A stretch of 64,000 nucleotides of DNA, from contig NC_088309.1 of NCBI RefSeq assembly GCF_910592395.1, forward strand, positions 2,730,501 through 2,794,500, written 5' to 3'. The notes under the pieces are model-generated. The model worked only from the letters and a program-made list of their open reading frames with translations. It made no database searches and had not been told where the DNA came from. The stretch is from Lineus longissimus. Its lineage: Eukaryota; Nemertea; Pilidiophora; Heteronemertea; Lineidae. Positions within the stretch are counted from its first letter, which is position 1. Every line of letters begins with the position of its first letter. The position numbers and the translations under genes were made by a program. Positions 1 to 11,368 of the stretch are shown here, piece by piece.

Positions 1-286
1 AAACTGTATAAGTTTTTTTGCCGGCAAACTGTGCTATAATAAATTTGTAGTCACCACCGGGAATTATAGTAGGGTAAAATAGAGTAAAAATAATGACTAC
101 ATCCATGTAGCGTAACGACTCCACCCATGAAGCGAAACGTCCTCCATGTAGCGAAACGACCATACCCATCATGTAGCGAAACGACTCCACCCATGTAGCG
201 AAACGACCTACCAAGTAGCGAAACGACCGCCACATGTAGCGAAACGACTTGTAGCGAACTGGCAATGTAGCGAAACAGCCTGATAC
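1..286. mobile_element. right half of a subrepeat-ended DNA element (copy 1, truncated by window edge)
   Basis: Bases 1-286 match 10907-11172 closely: the same A/T-rich lead, the same run around the word caccaccgggaattatag, then an array of the subrepeat catgtagcgaaacgac. The array occupies about 103-277 and ends in ggcaatgtagcgaaacagcctgatac, after which the two copies diverge. The 10.46-11.17 kb copy has matching inverted arms, so this is read as the right end of the same non-autonomous element with its left arm outside the window. This copy has one more subrepeat than the other. No coding capacity is seen; the short frame across it is repeat-derived. Confidence 0.7.
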
Positions 287-877
287 CGTGACGTGTAGGC
301 CTATGTACTGTTGTACACTCACTTCAGTAGTGTCACTCACTCAGTGCTCACACTGTCACCTGTGTCGGTGTGTGTGTTATGTGTGAATTAACAATCTCCC
401 GATCTTCGGTCCGTACAATGTCGAAAATTACATACACTGATACAGTAGGCCTACACCCGTTGAATTTCTCACATATAGTCCCTCCAGGCCTACTACAATC
501 CATGAGTTTGATCGTCCACACACTGATCCAGTGTAGCCTATATTAATAGGCCTAGGCCCTAGGCCTAGTCATAGTGCGCTGCTTGTAACATGGATGTAAA
601 GCCTTCTTGTTAATGTTATGTTTCGATAGATAAAAGACAGTTTAACTTTAAGGATGTCGTGCATGTGTGATATAGTTTTCACAACAGCAACAATGTTTTT
701 GTGTCAAACAGATGCGTAAAGATATAGATTTTAATGATGAATGGCGCAGTCACGAGCGTCCAGTGTTGCCGTGATCAGGTGACAGCACGACTGATCACAG
801 TGCCAATTCGCCTCGGGTCTCGTCAGGGAGTCTTCCCTGAATGTACGCGTATGTGCTAAAAGTCTGACTGGATTCGC

Positions 878-885
878 TATAAATA
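878..885 (+). promoter_or_regulatory. possible TATA box
   Basis: The word TATAAATA sits in the context gctataaatagga, a good match to a metazoan TATA box. An initiation site would be expected about 30 bases downstream, near 910. The nearest plausible exons on this strand are those near 1.96, 2.23 and 3.6 kb. No transcript link can be shown from sequence. Confidence 0.3.
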
Positions 886-1954
886 GGACACCTCTGAGGC
901 TCCGTTGTCATGAGTTACCAAATTTGATGAAAAGGGGCCGAGTTTCACTGTTGTTTCGAACGGCGCTCTGTTCACCAACATTGCGTATTTCATAATCATA
1001 TAGATATTTGTTGGAAATTATTCCTAGCTAAGTCATGTTTAAGTTGTAATTAATTGTTTCTGAGCTCATGAAAATGTTGTCATTCCATCTTAAGGGTTCT
1101 TTCCTGAATTTACGCAATGATGACGTGCCCTCTTAATACTTTGGTCTGAGTGCTTGGTACTACGACTGGTCTATAATAGCATTCTCTACGGTATGAACTC
1201 TAAGGGTGTATTCAACTTCTCGTTCTCAAATCTGTATGTGATGAAATTCCTCGTCCATGAAACTACAGGACTTTTATGGGTTTTTTATTCTAAATTCACC
1301 AGAATTCGAAAAGTTGGTATCCACCAAGTTCACCATTATGACTTTTTTCTACCAGTTTTCATTGCAAGATCTGTTTTAGGAAAAACTAGCAAGACCCAAT
1401 CCACAATAATCAAAAAGGTTATTTATTCATGGCTTATGGCCAATCTCATTACCAATCTGGCTTCACTGCGTATTAGTGTATTACATCTGACACCTTTGTT
1501 TGGTTATCTAAGGCAACAACAGACTCAGTCAACCTTGAAGGAAAGTTTGCGTGTGTTACATAAAACCACTACCTGTCACATTTTATACCTTCCAATGCTT
1601 GGTTCAAGCATGCAGTGCAAGCAGAATATTCTTTCTGGGAGGGTGTGCACACTTTGACTCATTTCAACATTATGAAATAGCCAAATTACATGTGTTCAGC
1701 ATCAATGTTCCAAAAGGTGGGTGTCACCTACTAAATCTTGACATTATATCGTTTTACAGGCAAAAGGGATTTTGGAAGAGAGCCCAACTTTCCTTTGATT
1801 ATTTTTTTGTGGAAAATATGTATTTTTAGGAGTCATTGCATGAGAGAATCAGGCAAAATCTGGTACTTTCATTGGATCTGGCTGAAAGTTGCTTTTTTCA
1901 TGACTTCTTGTAGAATTGATGATATTATGTATCTGTTTCAATTTCTCATTCCAG

Positions 1955-2008
1955 ATGCTAAAAACCCTCTCCGCGATTGCAACTGAAGAATCTTGTATGA
2001 TTTGCAAG
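1955..2008 (+). other. candidate mini-exon, copy A
   Basis: A short segment is preceded by a pyrimidine-rich acceptor (tctcattccag) and followed by a donor (aag|gtatgt). Its open frame contains TLSAIATEESCMICK. A second segment 280 bases downstream (2234-2295) encodes the related string TLSAIAFEDSCLISK, while the flanking introns look unrelated. I recognise no family. It could be a duplicated alternative exon of an uncharacterised gene or of a non-coding RNA. Confidence 0.3.
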
Positions 2009-2233
2009 GTATGTATATCAGCACGACGATGGATCGGCATGATATGCCATGACCTAGCTCACATTTATTTCCATAATAAGGTCAACCTCTGCCAAAGGAA
2101 AGCAAATCATGTGAAAAATTGAGATTCAACCATAATTTTTCGGCATTTAGTATAATGACTGCTGAGTACTAATACAAATACAAGCAGAAATGCTGTAATT
2201 TTATTACACATTTGTGCCAATTTATTATTTCAG

Positions 2234-2295
2234 ATGACACAACCTTGTCCGCAATTGCATTCGAAGATTCTTGTTTGATTTCCAAGAAGAAGGGT
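2234..2295 (+). other. candidate mini-exon, copy B
   Basis: Preceded by an acceptor (tttattatttcag) and followed by a donor-like gtaggt. The open frame contains DTTLSAIAFEDSCLISKKK, paralogous to copy A at 1955-2008: 37 of 46 bases agree by eye over the shared core. The stretch before the shared core is one base shorter than in copy A, so the two would not join in the same frame to each other and might be alternatives. No protein family recognised. Confidence 0.3.
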
Positions 2296-2762
2296 AGGTA
2301 TAGTATCTGGTTATGACTCGTCTGCCTTGTCAATAGAGGTGCCACTGTCAAATCTGTGTTATTGTTGGTAAAATAAACTTGTAACTTGACTCCCACAGAT
2401 CCTCAAGGCAGTGAAAATATTCCAGACTTATAATTGGCGAGTTATATGGAAAAAGGATGAAACAATTTATTTTGGCATGAAGAATACGAATTACGAAACA
2501 CATTCTAACTGTTATCGCCATTGCAACTTTATTATGTGCACTCTCCTAACTAATCAAAGATATTAAAACTTTCAACATATCCATAATTTGAATTTCAAAA
2601 TGAAAGATTTTTATACCAAGAAATGTTTATAAAATGCCGTAATAAATTCGGTACAAATTTTTCCATATCATGTTTTGGTCATGTAATTAAAAATGAATTG
2701 ACAGTGACACTTCTCTCTCCAAATCAGGCGGGTTATTCAAAAGTTGTAACCATAGTAAGATG

Positions 2763-2766
<4 letters not shown>

Positions 2767-2798
<32 letters not shown>
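2767..2798. repeat. (GT)n microsatellite
   Basis: Sixteen perfect GT dinucleotides in a row, in intergenic sequence. Likely polymorphic in length. Confidence 0.9.
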
Positions 2799-2801
<3 letters not shown>

Positions 2802-3621
2802 AGACGGGATAGGAAAAGGGTGCGGGAGGTCATGTGGGGCGGGGGGGAGAGACTATGGTGACTGTTGTGAGAGTTGGAAGTGTGTCTGATGACCGACTTG
2901 CTCATTTTGTAGCTATTGTTGTTATTCTAGTTGTTAGAGTAGTTATCGTAGTTATCTAGCTATCGTAGTTATCTAGCTATTATAGTTGTTATTCTTTTGT
3001 TTCCTGCTTATCATCTATTTGAACCCATTCAGCTTTCAGTTGTCCAGGCCAGGCCAGGTGACCAATGACGATGATAGATTGGGTTCGATTCAAGCTATAC
3101 GCTTGGTGTATTTGGTTATCGTGACTGGCGACTTGAGTCCATCTCATGTCCAAAGCGCGGTGGCTGGGTCCCAGGCATGCTTGCCACTTTGTTCTGCGGT
3201 CCTCATCTAAGTTTCGACGGTGATGACATGGACTTAGGTTCAAAGTACGTGTTCCCTTTGAGTCATTGTGGTTGATTGATGGGGGGAATAAACAGTTGCG
3301 TGTCGCTAGTCATTCAATTGGTCCCCTTGTTTTAGAGTGTTGGCGGGATAAGTCTTACGACTGTTAACAATAGTAAGCAATAGCTGGCCAGCGATCCCCT
3401 ACCTGATCTCGAGGGGGATGGAATGACTGGGGTTAAGACCTGTTGTTAACCTGCGGAATTTCGTCGGATGAAATGTCAGGCGTGTCCGTGTGGGACTTGT
3501 GCTGAACCTGTTTAGTACAAATAACGAAGACATTGGGCTCTTTGGATAACAACAGTGTTCTTCACCTCCTTGTGCCTCACAAAGCTAATAATATACACCC
3601 CCTGAAATCGACAAGACGGCG

Positions 3622-5352
3622 ATGAAGAAGGAGAGCCGGCCTCCAACTCGTCAGCCGAGAAGACACTGGATGGACCCCAAGAAGATGTTGCTGCCAATGT
3701 TGGAGCCATACAGGGTAAGCATCACTTAGTCGTCAGTTATGTCTGGATTAAAAGAAGATGTCAAAATAACTCTGAAAAAAGTATCAATCTGTCGTACAAT
3801 TTCAACTTTATACGTATTGGGGTGCTACACTCAATTCTGTTCAATCTGTTTTGAAACCTCTTCAACCAATTAGGTTCAAGAATGCAATTGAATGTGCTTT
3901 GTTGAATTCGTATTGACTGATTCTCATTAAAACTTGTGGTGTGCGCGTTAATACATATCAAAACAGTCCGTTGACAGGGGTCATGCACACAAGCTTGTGT
4001 TCTGTCTTGATTATCTACTAATTACAACAAAGGGCAGGGACACTCATCCGCGAAAGGCACGTTACTACAATACGTGGCAAGAGTTGCACTTTTCAAATCG
4101 AATTGCATGCGCATAGGCCAAGTGTGGTGCAGCCTTTTCGAAACTGGTGTAGCCAATTCGTATTCCGGAGAGTGCTCTCTGGAAAACAGTTTTAAATCGG
4201 ATTCAGTGTGAACGCAGCATGCAGTAGAAACACACAGAAATTAGATAAACCCCTCAACAAAATTTATGATTCTTTTTAGGCAGCCCGAGCCAACATTGTA
4301 CAAGGGCCACAAGGACAAGGGACACAGGGACAAGGGACACAGGGACAATGGACACAAAAGACGATGTTGCAGTCTACAGGGTGAAATTTTTATCTGAATC
4401 TTGACGACCAAATAATTAGGAGTCGATCAGAGAAAAATAATAAAAAAAGAAGTAGAACTTAAAGGGTGTCATTGAAATTAATGTCAACTTATACATAGGA
4501 ATCATCCCAAATAGACTGAAGCCAAAAGAAATTATTTCTTTTCTGTGAACCCTCTACCCCCTTATTAATATTATGACTAAAAACTGAAGACTCTGTCTTC
4601 ATGTCTTCAACAAATGAAATTGGCCAGGATTCATGAAGATTACGCCTGCCAAAGAGTTTGCCGATCAACATTTTATTCCCAAGAAAACGCTGTCAACTGA
4701 CAACCATCTCGCCCATATGAAAAGAAGAAAATCTTTTGGTTTCAATCTATTCATTTTGAGATAGGTCCTTGAATGTATTTTTCCTGTTATCTAGCCCTCT
4801 GCAGATTGAGATGATGGCTGTCGAGAAGATCCAACCACTCAACCACAGTCTACAATTCGTGCTATGGTAGATGTGACTCTCAACGATTTTGGATGACAAA
4901 GGAATCCAATGCATATATGGTAAATATAAACAGATGACAAGACGGTAAATGGGTGAACACGCCATGGGCTGAGTTCGTTTCATCAAGTCGCAAAATGGTT
5001 GATTTTATCTTCAAACTGCACGAGCAACCTCAGTTTGGAATTGAATTGCTAATCAAGTGTCAAGTACTCTAGCGTTGTGGTCGTCAGTATTCTAAGCCTT
5101 TTAGAAAATTAACTGGTAAATTTGATAAAACTGAATGAAAGGCCCTACGGCACATGCATCAATCATGGTAGAATAATGGAGTAACCTTATTTTTTGTTTT
5201 CCAGTCGCTCACAGATACGGGCAGACGACGGAGATTCGAGTGGATTCAGTGGATCGAATGGTTGCGCTGAGGGATATCCATGTGCAGGATTGATGAACCA
5301 CAGTTCAGCAAACGATGCCTTGACAGACCAATTCAAGGAGAACCTTCGCTAA
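3622..5352 (+). CDS. candidate small spliced gene, unknown function (or non-coding RNA)
   Basis: Three segments with good splice signals can be joined: 3622-3714 (donor gg|gtaagc), 4280-4380 (acceptor ctttttag, donor gg|gtgaaa) and 5205-5352 (acceptor tttgttttccag, stop TAA at 5350). The joined frame is 342 bases, 113 residues. It starts with a basic stretch (MKKESRPPTRQPRRHW), continues with a Gln/Gly-rich repeat (GQGTQGQGTQGQ, from a 16-base tandem repeat at about 4310-4355) and ends with an acidic Ser-rich tail. Other frames of the same segments are also open, so the coding frame is uncertain and the transcript may be non-coding. A fourth possible exon begins after an acceptor at 6892. No family recognised. 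Confidence 0.3.
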
Positions 5353-5889
5353 GATGAAGAAGGGAACGTGTTTACTGTGTGGATGGGAAGGACACTTAAA
5401 TGTCCGTCATTCTAATAGACTATTATGACAATATTCTAATTGACTAGAATGACAATCTTAACTCGAAAGGGACTCTCTGGACTTACAGAAAGCTACGGAC
5501 ATAGAGCCCTGACATGATACCCTGCAGCCACCATGAGGACAGCCTATCTCATACCTACGGAAGGATGCCATCACACGGTAATATAAAAACAAATCAATTT
5601 CAGTTTTTCAAATGCCCTTAGGTATAGCCATTGGCCTGATTTAGAGATCGTGAGCTCTCTGTTGAGGAACAATTTTCAAATGTTATTTTTGCGACACCAA
5701 TTACAGTGCAATTTTCATCAAACTCGCGGTGATGATAGTTTGGACCAATCTCAATTAGTAAAACAATAAAATGTTGCAAAAAGAACTGGACGATAAAGAA
5801 TGTTCTTGGTTGTAAACAGGATAATTTAGTTATGTACATGCAAAGTCAAAGGCTTTAATTACGTTGAAGGGGGACTATAAGCAGCAGGA

Positions 5890-5903
5890 GGGGGGGGGGG
5901 GGG
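5890..5903. repeat. poly-G tract
   Basis: Homopolymer of about 14 G in non-coding DNA. Confidence 0.8.
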
Positions 5904-8900
5904 TTAAATTGGCCATCTTCAGGTGACTAATATGCAAAGTAAGAGCACTGGGTCAGGTTATATTCAGCACTAAATGTATCCCTCATACAGCGTGAATAGT
6001 TTCGACATACTCTGAGAGGTGAGAGACCCCTATTGGTGACTTTGTGTTAAACTTATCTTGCCTACCTTGCGGCTGCCTTTTGATTCCTCTTTGGAAAGCT
6101 GCCCAGGCACTTATTTGTAATGAGCATGAATATCAACTGTTGCTGATAAACAATAGCTGAAGACTCGGTAGAAACCCTTTGGTAGTGATGGTCAGGGTCT
6201 GGTTGCAAGTATTAAATAAAAGTAAAAGTGTGTTGTTTTATTACATAAGCAGTATTATGGCAACACCTTTTTGCACTCAATATAAAGAATGGTTAAAACT
6301 ATCATCTGTGCAATTCTGATGAAAATCGCGTTGTTAGTATTCTAAAATACCTGGATTTAGAATGAACCGCACTTGTGTAAATGCACCATGTGCCAACAAA
6401 GCCTCGTTTTGAGTTCAGCGGTTATGGTTAGGCCGCTTGGGTTGGTGCAATGTCCGTATTGATTGACTAACCAAAACCACAAGGGTGGAGCTAAACCTCG
6501 GCTCAAAATAATGACTTGGAAAATGCTCCTTAACCAAACCGCCCTTTTGACAAAACTTCCCAAATTCTAGTCCTTTACCTCCCTCTGAAACTGCTGATTA
6601 AGGATAGAATTAGTCATTGTAATGAAATCAGGCATGTCGGGGAGGAACACAGATTTGTGTCTCTTGCTCATCCAAAGCAGCGCTCAGCGTGAGAGTCCTA
6701 AATGAAGGTTTAATAGAGAAGATGTTTTCGAAAAGTTCTTCGTCTGAAACCTATAGCACTTTTCTTAACCAGCATGAATTGTCTACTACCACAAGATTAT
6801 ACGGTCAGCACAATGGCCCGGCCCCTTGACATTGAATTATCAACTTGAGCATGAATGAACAACCTTAATTTTATGTTGTCTTTTTCTTTTCAGCATGATG
6901 AGCCGTCCCACAGAAGGGAGAAGGATGTTGTTGACCCAGCACATCCCAACCATGCTCCCATCGCCGTCAAGTAACAGTACGACGGTTAGATTGTATTTTG
7001 TCACCGTAGGCTTTATCGTTTTATCAAAATATCTGATTGAAAGGTGATTTAATGAAAATTCAAATTTTTCTGATGGTGAGAAGGCAAATATTTACTCTGC
7101 TTATGACAAGCATAGATTGTTTTAATCTATGTTTGGTTATGATCATGACTTGTGCCATGGTTCAAAATCTTACACTTTTCAAAGAAGGGATTGAAATTAT
7201 CATTATGGCTTGTTTATGGCTAAGAAGGGAGCCAATGATAAGTCGCTCCAGAACCCAAACAAAATAATTTTCAAGCTAAGTTTTGTTCTTAAGATAAGAA
7301 GGAATAACAATTTGGGGGATGGGTTGTTTGTGGCTACCAGAGAAGCCAACAGCTGCCAGATGAGGACCCTGAAGTTCTTTTCAGGCAAAAGTTATTTGTA
7401 TGCTTAAAAATCACCGAATTCATCAGATATTTACTGGTATATCCATCACTTTTGACATGGGGTCCATGTGTTCTTGTTTCGCTGACCCCACAAAACAAGA
7501 ACACATGTGTCTGATGGAACTGTAGGCCTTTCATACTGTTTCTCAATCTCATCAGTACCACAGAATCAACTGACATGGCCTGGGCTCTGATGCCCATGAC
7601 CTTACATCACACTGGCTGGTTCAGTTGCTCAATACATGTACTATCATGCTCGAGACAAATGACCAACAGTGAATTGTTGAATTTGAATTTCCTCCTTGAA
7701 GAAATACCAAAACATCTTTCCAGTTGAACTAAAACAGTCAGATTTAAAACTCTCACTGTTTTATTCGAAATTTAAAGACTGATCCTTCCCTAGTGGTCAC
7801 ACTGTGAGCCGTTGTCAAAGCATGTCATTCGACAATGGTGGCATGCATGCATGTTTTGTTATGGCTTACCAGGGACCCCAAATTGTTGATGATGATGTTG
7901 TCCATGGGTACATCACCTTGGGCAATGAGTGATCACAATGGTTCCTTGATGACAATTTTTTACATGATACTGAATTGATTGAGAAAAGTGTAGCTTAAAA
8001 ACGTCAACTTTTAGACGTTTTAAAACTTTTGTCCTGTATGAATGTATTTGTAAATCTTGCATGTAAATATTTTGTAAAATGTCTAATGAGATCTAGACTC
8101 CATGACTTGGCAAAAAGTATGGCAAAGTCAACTTTTAATCTTTGCCCTGTCGAGGTCACCTCTTTTGTCATGCAAACGACATGTCGTAACTGCTCCCTTT
8201 GTTATGCTAAGTGGCAGCCAGCTCTGTCCAGTGGCCATGACAAATGTGGTTCCTTTGTTATTCAAATCATCAGCAGTGACCAAATCTATTGTAAGTTCAC
8301 ATGGCTCACCTGAAGGCATGAACAATAGGTTTTAATACAATAGCTATTAATGTATTATAAACATGATGAATGCATGGAGAGGTTTAGTGCTAACTCAAAC
8401 CATTGTGGTGGAGTACATGTAGTTGAGTCTATTGTTTTTGATCTCAATTTAGCATTGTGTTGCAAGGACACTTATCAGTGTTTCTTTGTGACATCTTGTA
8501 AAGAAGTTGACCACGTCTTAAAGGGATAGAAAAACTATCATATCTCCCGGTCCTCTTCTTGTATTGGGCTATCGGAGTGGTGCAGCCAAAAAATAATGTA
8601 CTACGATCATTGTATGAACTATAATATACAATGTATTAAGTCTTTTCAAACATAAGCACCTGTCACCTGTGTGATGGAGATGGCGACTCCCTCCGACTGC
8701 GTAGGTTTTCTCCCGGTATGCAGGTTTCCTCCTACACTACATTCCAAATCGTCATCTGTTTTCTTTGTAATGTACAGCAATAAAGTTTTTTTGAAAGAGA
8801 AACATTTTTTTTCTTATTGACTCGCCTGTTGACACACCATCACTAATCGAAACTTTTCATCGGAGCCACTGTTGTGCTTACCAGATATTGACCTTAAAAA

Positions 8901-8917
8901 TTGGTCAAATAAAAAAT

Positions 8918-8935
8918 CCCCCCCCCCCCCCCCCC
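8918..8935. repeat. poly-C tract
   Basis: Homopolymer of about 18 C in non-coding DNA; length is likely unreliable or polymorphic. Confidence 0.85.
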
Positions 8936-10462
8936 GAGGTCATCTTACCAAGTGGATTATGCATAAGGTTGCAACGACCAGAACCACTGTCTTGGACTAC
9001 AAGCGCATACTGACCTTTGCACCCAAGGGGAAGAGTCCATTGATCATAATATTTGTTTGCATGGTAGTTCACTACCACTCGAGCTGTTTTCATGCTGGGT
9101 AAAAAACCAGTGGCATTCATTATAAGATAAGCCCCGAACCACAATCCTAGTCATGCTAAAAAAAGTCCCTTTGTTTTGATACAGATTATCGTGTTCCCCG
9201 AAATCTCATTCTGAGGAAATCGGGGGTTAATGTTCGCTTCTCAGCTTCAAACCCCCCAGGGACAATGTCACAATCTGTTCAACACCAGCATGGGCTGTCC
9301 ACAGGTGGCAACATTGTCCTTGCAGCATCGCTTGAACAGTTTGGGTCCACAAAGGACTACTCATTTTGTAGGGGGGTCGAGATTTCATGCATCCACATCT
9401 ATTTTACCCTGGAGCATCATCAGACGTTGTGACATTGTCCCTCCCTGCGGCATCTACCACTAAGTCTTTGTGCAAATGCTCACATCATAAAAAAGGATCA
9501 CAGAACTACCCCGTCCCGAGTGATTATGATCTCCAGTCAAAGACCAACAAAAGGATGCATCAGGACTCCACCCTACCGTTCTTTCTGCCCATGAGATGTA
9601 ATTCTTTCAACTGCAAGTGATTCCACTTGAGAGTAACGGATGGAGTAACGAATGAAGTAACTACGGTTCCTATCAGATTTACAGTACTGCCACGTGCGTC
9701 AGAGTTTCCCGCCAGAAGAATGAGACGGTCACATGACAGACACGACAGAGGGAATTCCTCAGTCCGTCAACGCTCACCACATGCGCTCACCACATCCTCT
9801 GCAAGTAGTTTTTCGTTTATCTTAATGTCTCGCGTAGTGTGCAGTTTGTGGCACAGCAAGTTTGAGAGTTTATTGGCACTTATTACGTTTTTGTTTAGCT
9901 TTAGCATGATAATATTTCTATTGTTTCTAGTGTTATTTTGAGTGATATATCCCCACCCGTTCAGCACCGCGGAGCATACTTCATCGTCTGTCCTTGGAAC
10001 TGTCCACAGAACATTGCAGAATGATCCGCCAATAAGCGGCTCGTGTTTTGTTAAAAAATGTAAGATTCGAGTTGAAATACTCTGTAAAGATCCCATATAC
10101 GGTGATCTTTTCAAACATGCATCGAATCTGGTAATCATATACAATAACTTATTATTCACGTAGTTTCTATAATCATAATACACACTTGGTATGACTACAT
10201 TTGGTCATTCAATCAATGGCATCCGACAATCGGACATGGGCTAATGCACACATTTGTCATTTCCCCCAACCTGATCTTTTTTCTGAAATCTAATTGTTCG
10301 CCACACATCACAGGAACGTAACACATAAGTGAACACAGGTTGGACAATGCTTCAAAAGATTATCGTGAATGTACTTTTCATTAGGTCATCCAACATGTCC
10401 ATCGGCGGCATCCCATAGATTGACATCATCGATGTCTTCATTCCAGCCGAGGAATTACTGTC

Positions 10463-11172
10463 GTTTCGCTACATTGCCAGTTCGCTACAAGTCTTTTCGC
10501 TACATGTGGCGGTCGTTTCGCTACATGGTAGGTCGTTTCGCTACATGGGTGGAGTCGTTTCGCTACATGATGGGTATGGTCGTTTCGCTACATGGAGGAC
10601 GTTTCGCTACATGGGTGAGACGAGCGAGCCAATGCGAAGGCCTTGCAAAGGCCTCCAAATCTGCGTTGGAGTGCGTTTGAATGACCCCTGTCAATCAATA
10701 ATAAGTACGTATACACGGATACAGACGGTTGAGCGAGCCAACGCGAAGGCCTTGCAAAGGCCTCCAAATCTGCGTTGAAGTGCGGTTGAATGACCCCTGT
10801 CAATCAATAATAAGTACGTAATTGAGCGAGCCAACGCGAATGGATGTCTATGAGGTTACTGGTCCATTCAAGTGCGAACAAACGACAAGAACCCCTTGCG
10901 CGCCATCAAACCGTATAAGTTTTTTTACCGGCAAACTGTGCTATAATAAATTTGTAGTCACCACCGGGAATTATAGTAGGGTAAAATAGAGTAAAAATAA
11001 TGACTACATCCATGTAGCAAAACGTCCTCCATGTAGCGAAACGACCATACCCATCATGTAGCGAAACGACTCCACCCATGTAGCGAAACGACCTACCATG
11101 TTGCGAAACGACCGCCACATGTAGCGAAACGACTTGTAGCGAACTGGCAATGTAGCGAAACAGCCTGATACC
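10463..11172. mobile_element. non-autonomous DNA element with subrepeat-built inverted arms (copy 2)
   Basis: The left arm (10463-10615) is an array of gtcgtttcgctacatg units. The right arm (about 11008-11161) is its reverse complement, unit by unit and in mirrored order, starting at the gccagttcgctacaagtc unit. The core holds two direct repeats of about 93-109 bp starting at 10622 and 10731, plus a partial third at 10824, each with the palindrome aaggccttgcaaaggcctt in the first two. No frame encodes a transposase. The right half is repeated at 1-286. The organisation suggests a foldback or MITE-like element about 0.7 kb long, ending about 170 bp before the TRMT1 coding exon. No clear target-site duplication was found. 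Confidence 0.65.
10622..10850. repeat. internal direct repeats of the foldback element
   Basis: Units begin gagcgagcca at 10622, 10731 and 10824 (spacing 109 and 93). The first two run through a palindromic core, then gacccctgtcaatcaataataagtacgta. The third is cut short after gagcgagccaacgcgaa. Confidence 0.75.
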
Positions 11173-11368
11173 CATGTAATGTACATCACTGTTTGAGTAA
11201 ATGTATGTATTGCAATACACAATATCATGCACATGTATACTCTGTACATATCATAGATAAGATGTCTGGCCTCAGTCATGGCCAGGGAAATGTATGAAGT
11301 TCCCTGACGCTTTGAGGTTTTTATCTTTGTTCTCATTTCAGGATATAAAACCCAACTATGATATACTC

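Larger units (their letters stand above)
287..3600. other. largely non-coding stretch
   Basis: No recognisable gene was found here apart from a possible TATA box at 878-885 and two mini-exon-like segments at 1955-2008 and 2234-2295. The stretch holds several taggccta-type palindromes between 290 and 560, a (GT)n run, and a short degenerate repeat of gtagttatc words at about 2925-2990. Open frames up to 167 codons occur (for example 1154-1657) but show no domain, splice logic or family resemblance. Confidence 0.5.
5353..10456. other. non-coding stretch upstream of TRMT1
   Basis: No gene can be supported. A possible last exon of the 3.6-5.35 kb transcript starts after ttttcttttcag at 6892. A possible promoter-like patch lies at about 9690-9740, with cacgtg, an E2F-like tttcccgcc and tcacatgac within 50 bases; it could serve TRMT1 but no donor site linking it was identified. 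The word ggacaatgt recurs on both strands between 9255 and 9445. Homopolymer and low-complexity patches are present. Confidence 0.45.

Noticed and set aside
1154-1657. 167-residue frame in the first 2 kb
   Set aside because: No domain, no promoter or splice support, and composition typical of AT-rich non-coding DNA.
3070-3090. tRNA B-box-like word gggttcgattc
   Set aside because: No matching A box or cloverleaf arms in the preceding 60 bases.
9230-9470. Possible exon around repeated ggacaatgt words
   Set aside because: Short matches occur on both strands with no consistent frame or splice sites.
10463-10615. CRISPR-like array of short repeats
   Set aside because: The repeats are adjacent or nearly so, spacers are only a few bases and not unique, the array is mirrored as inverted arms, and the genome is eukaryotic.
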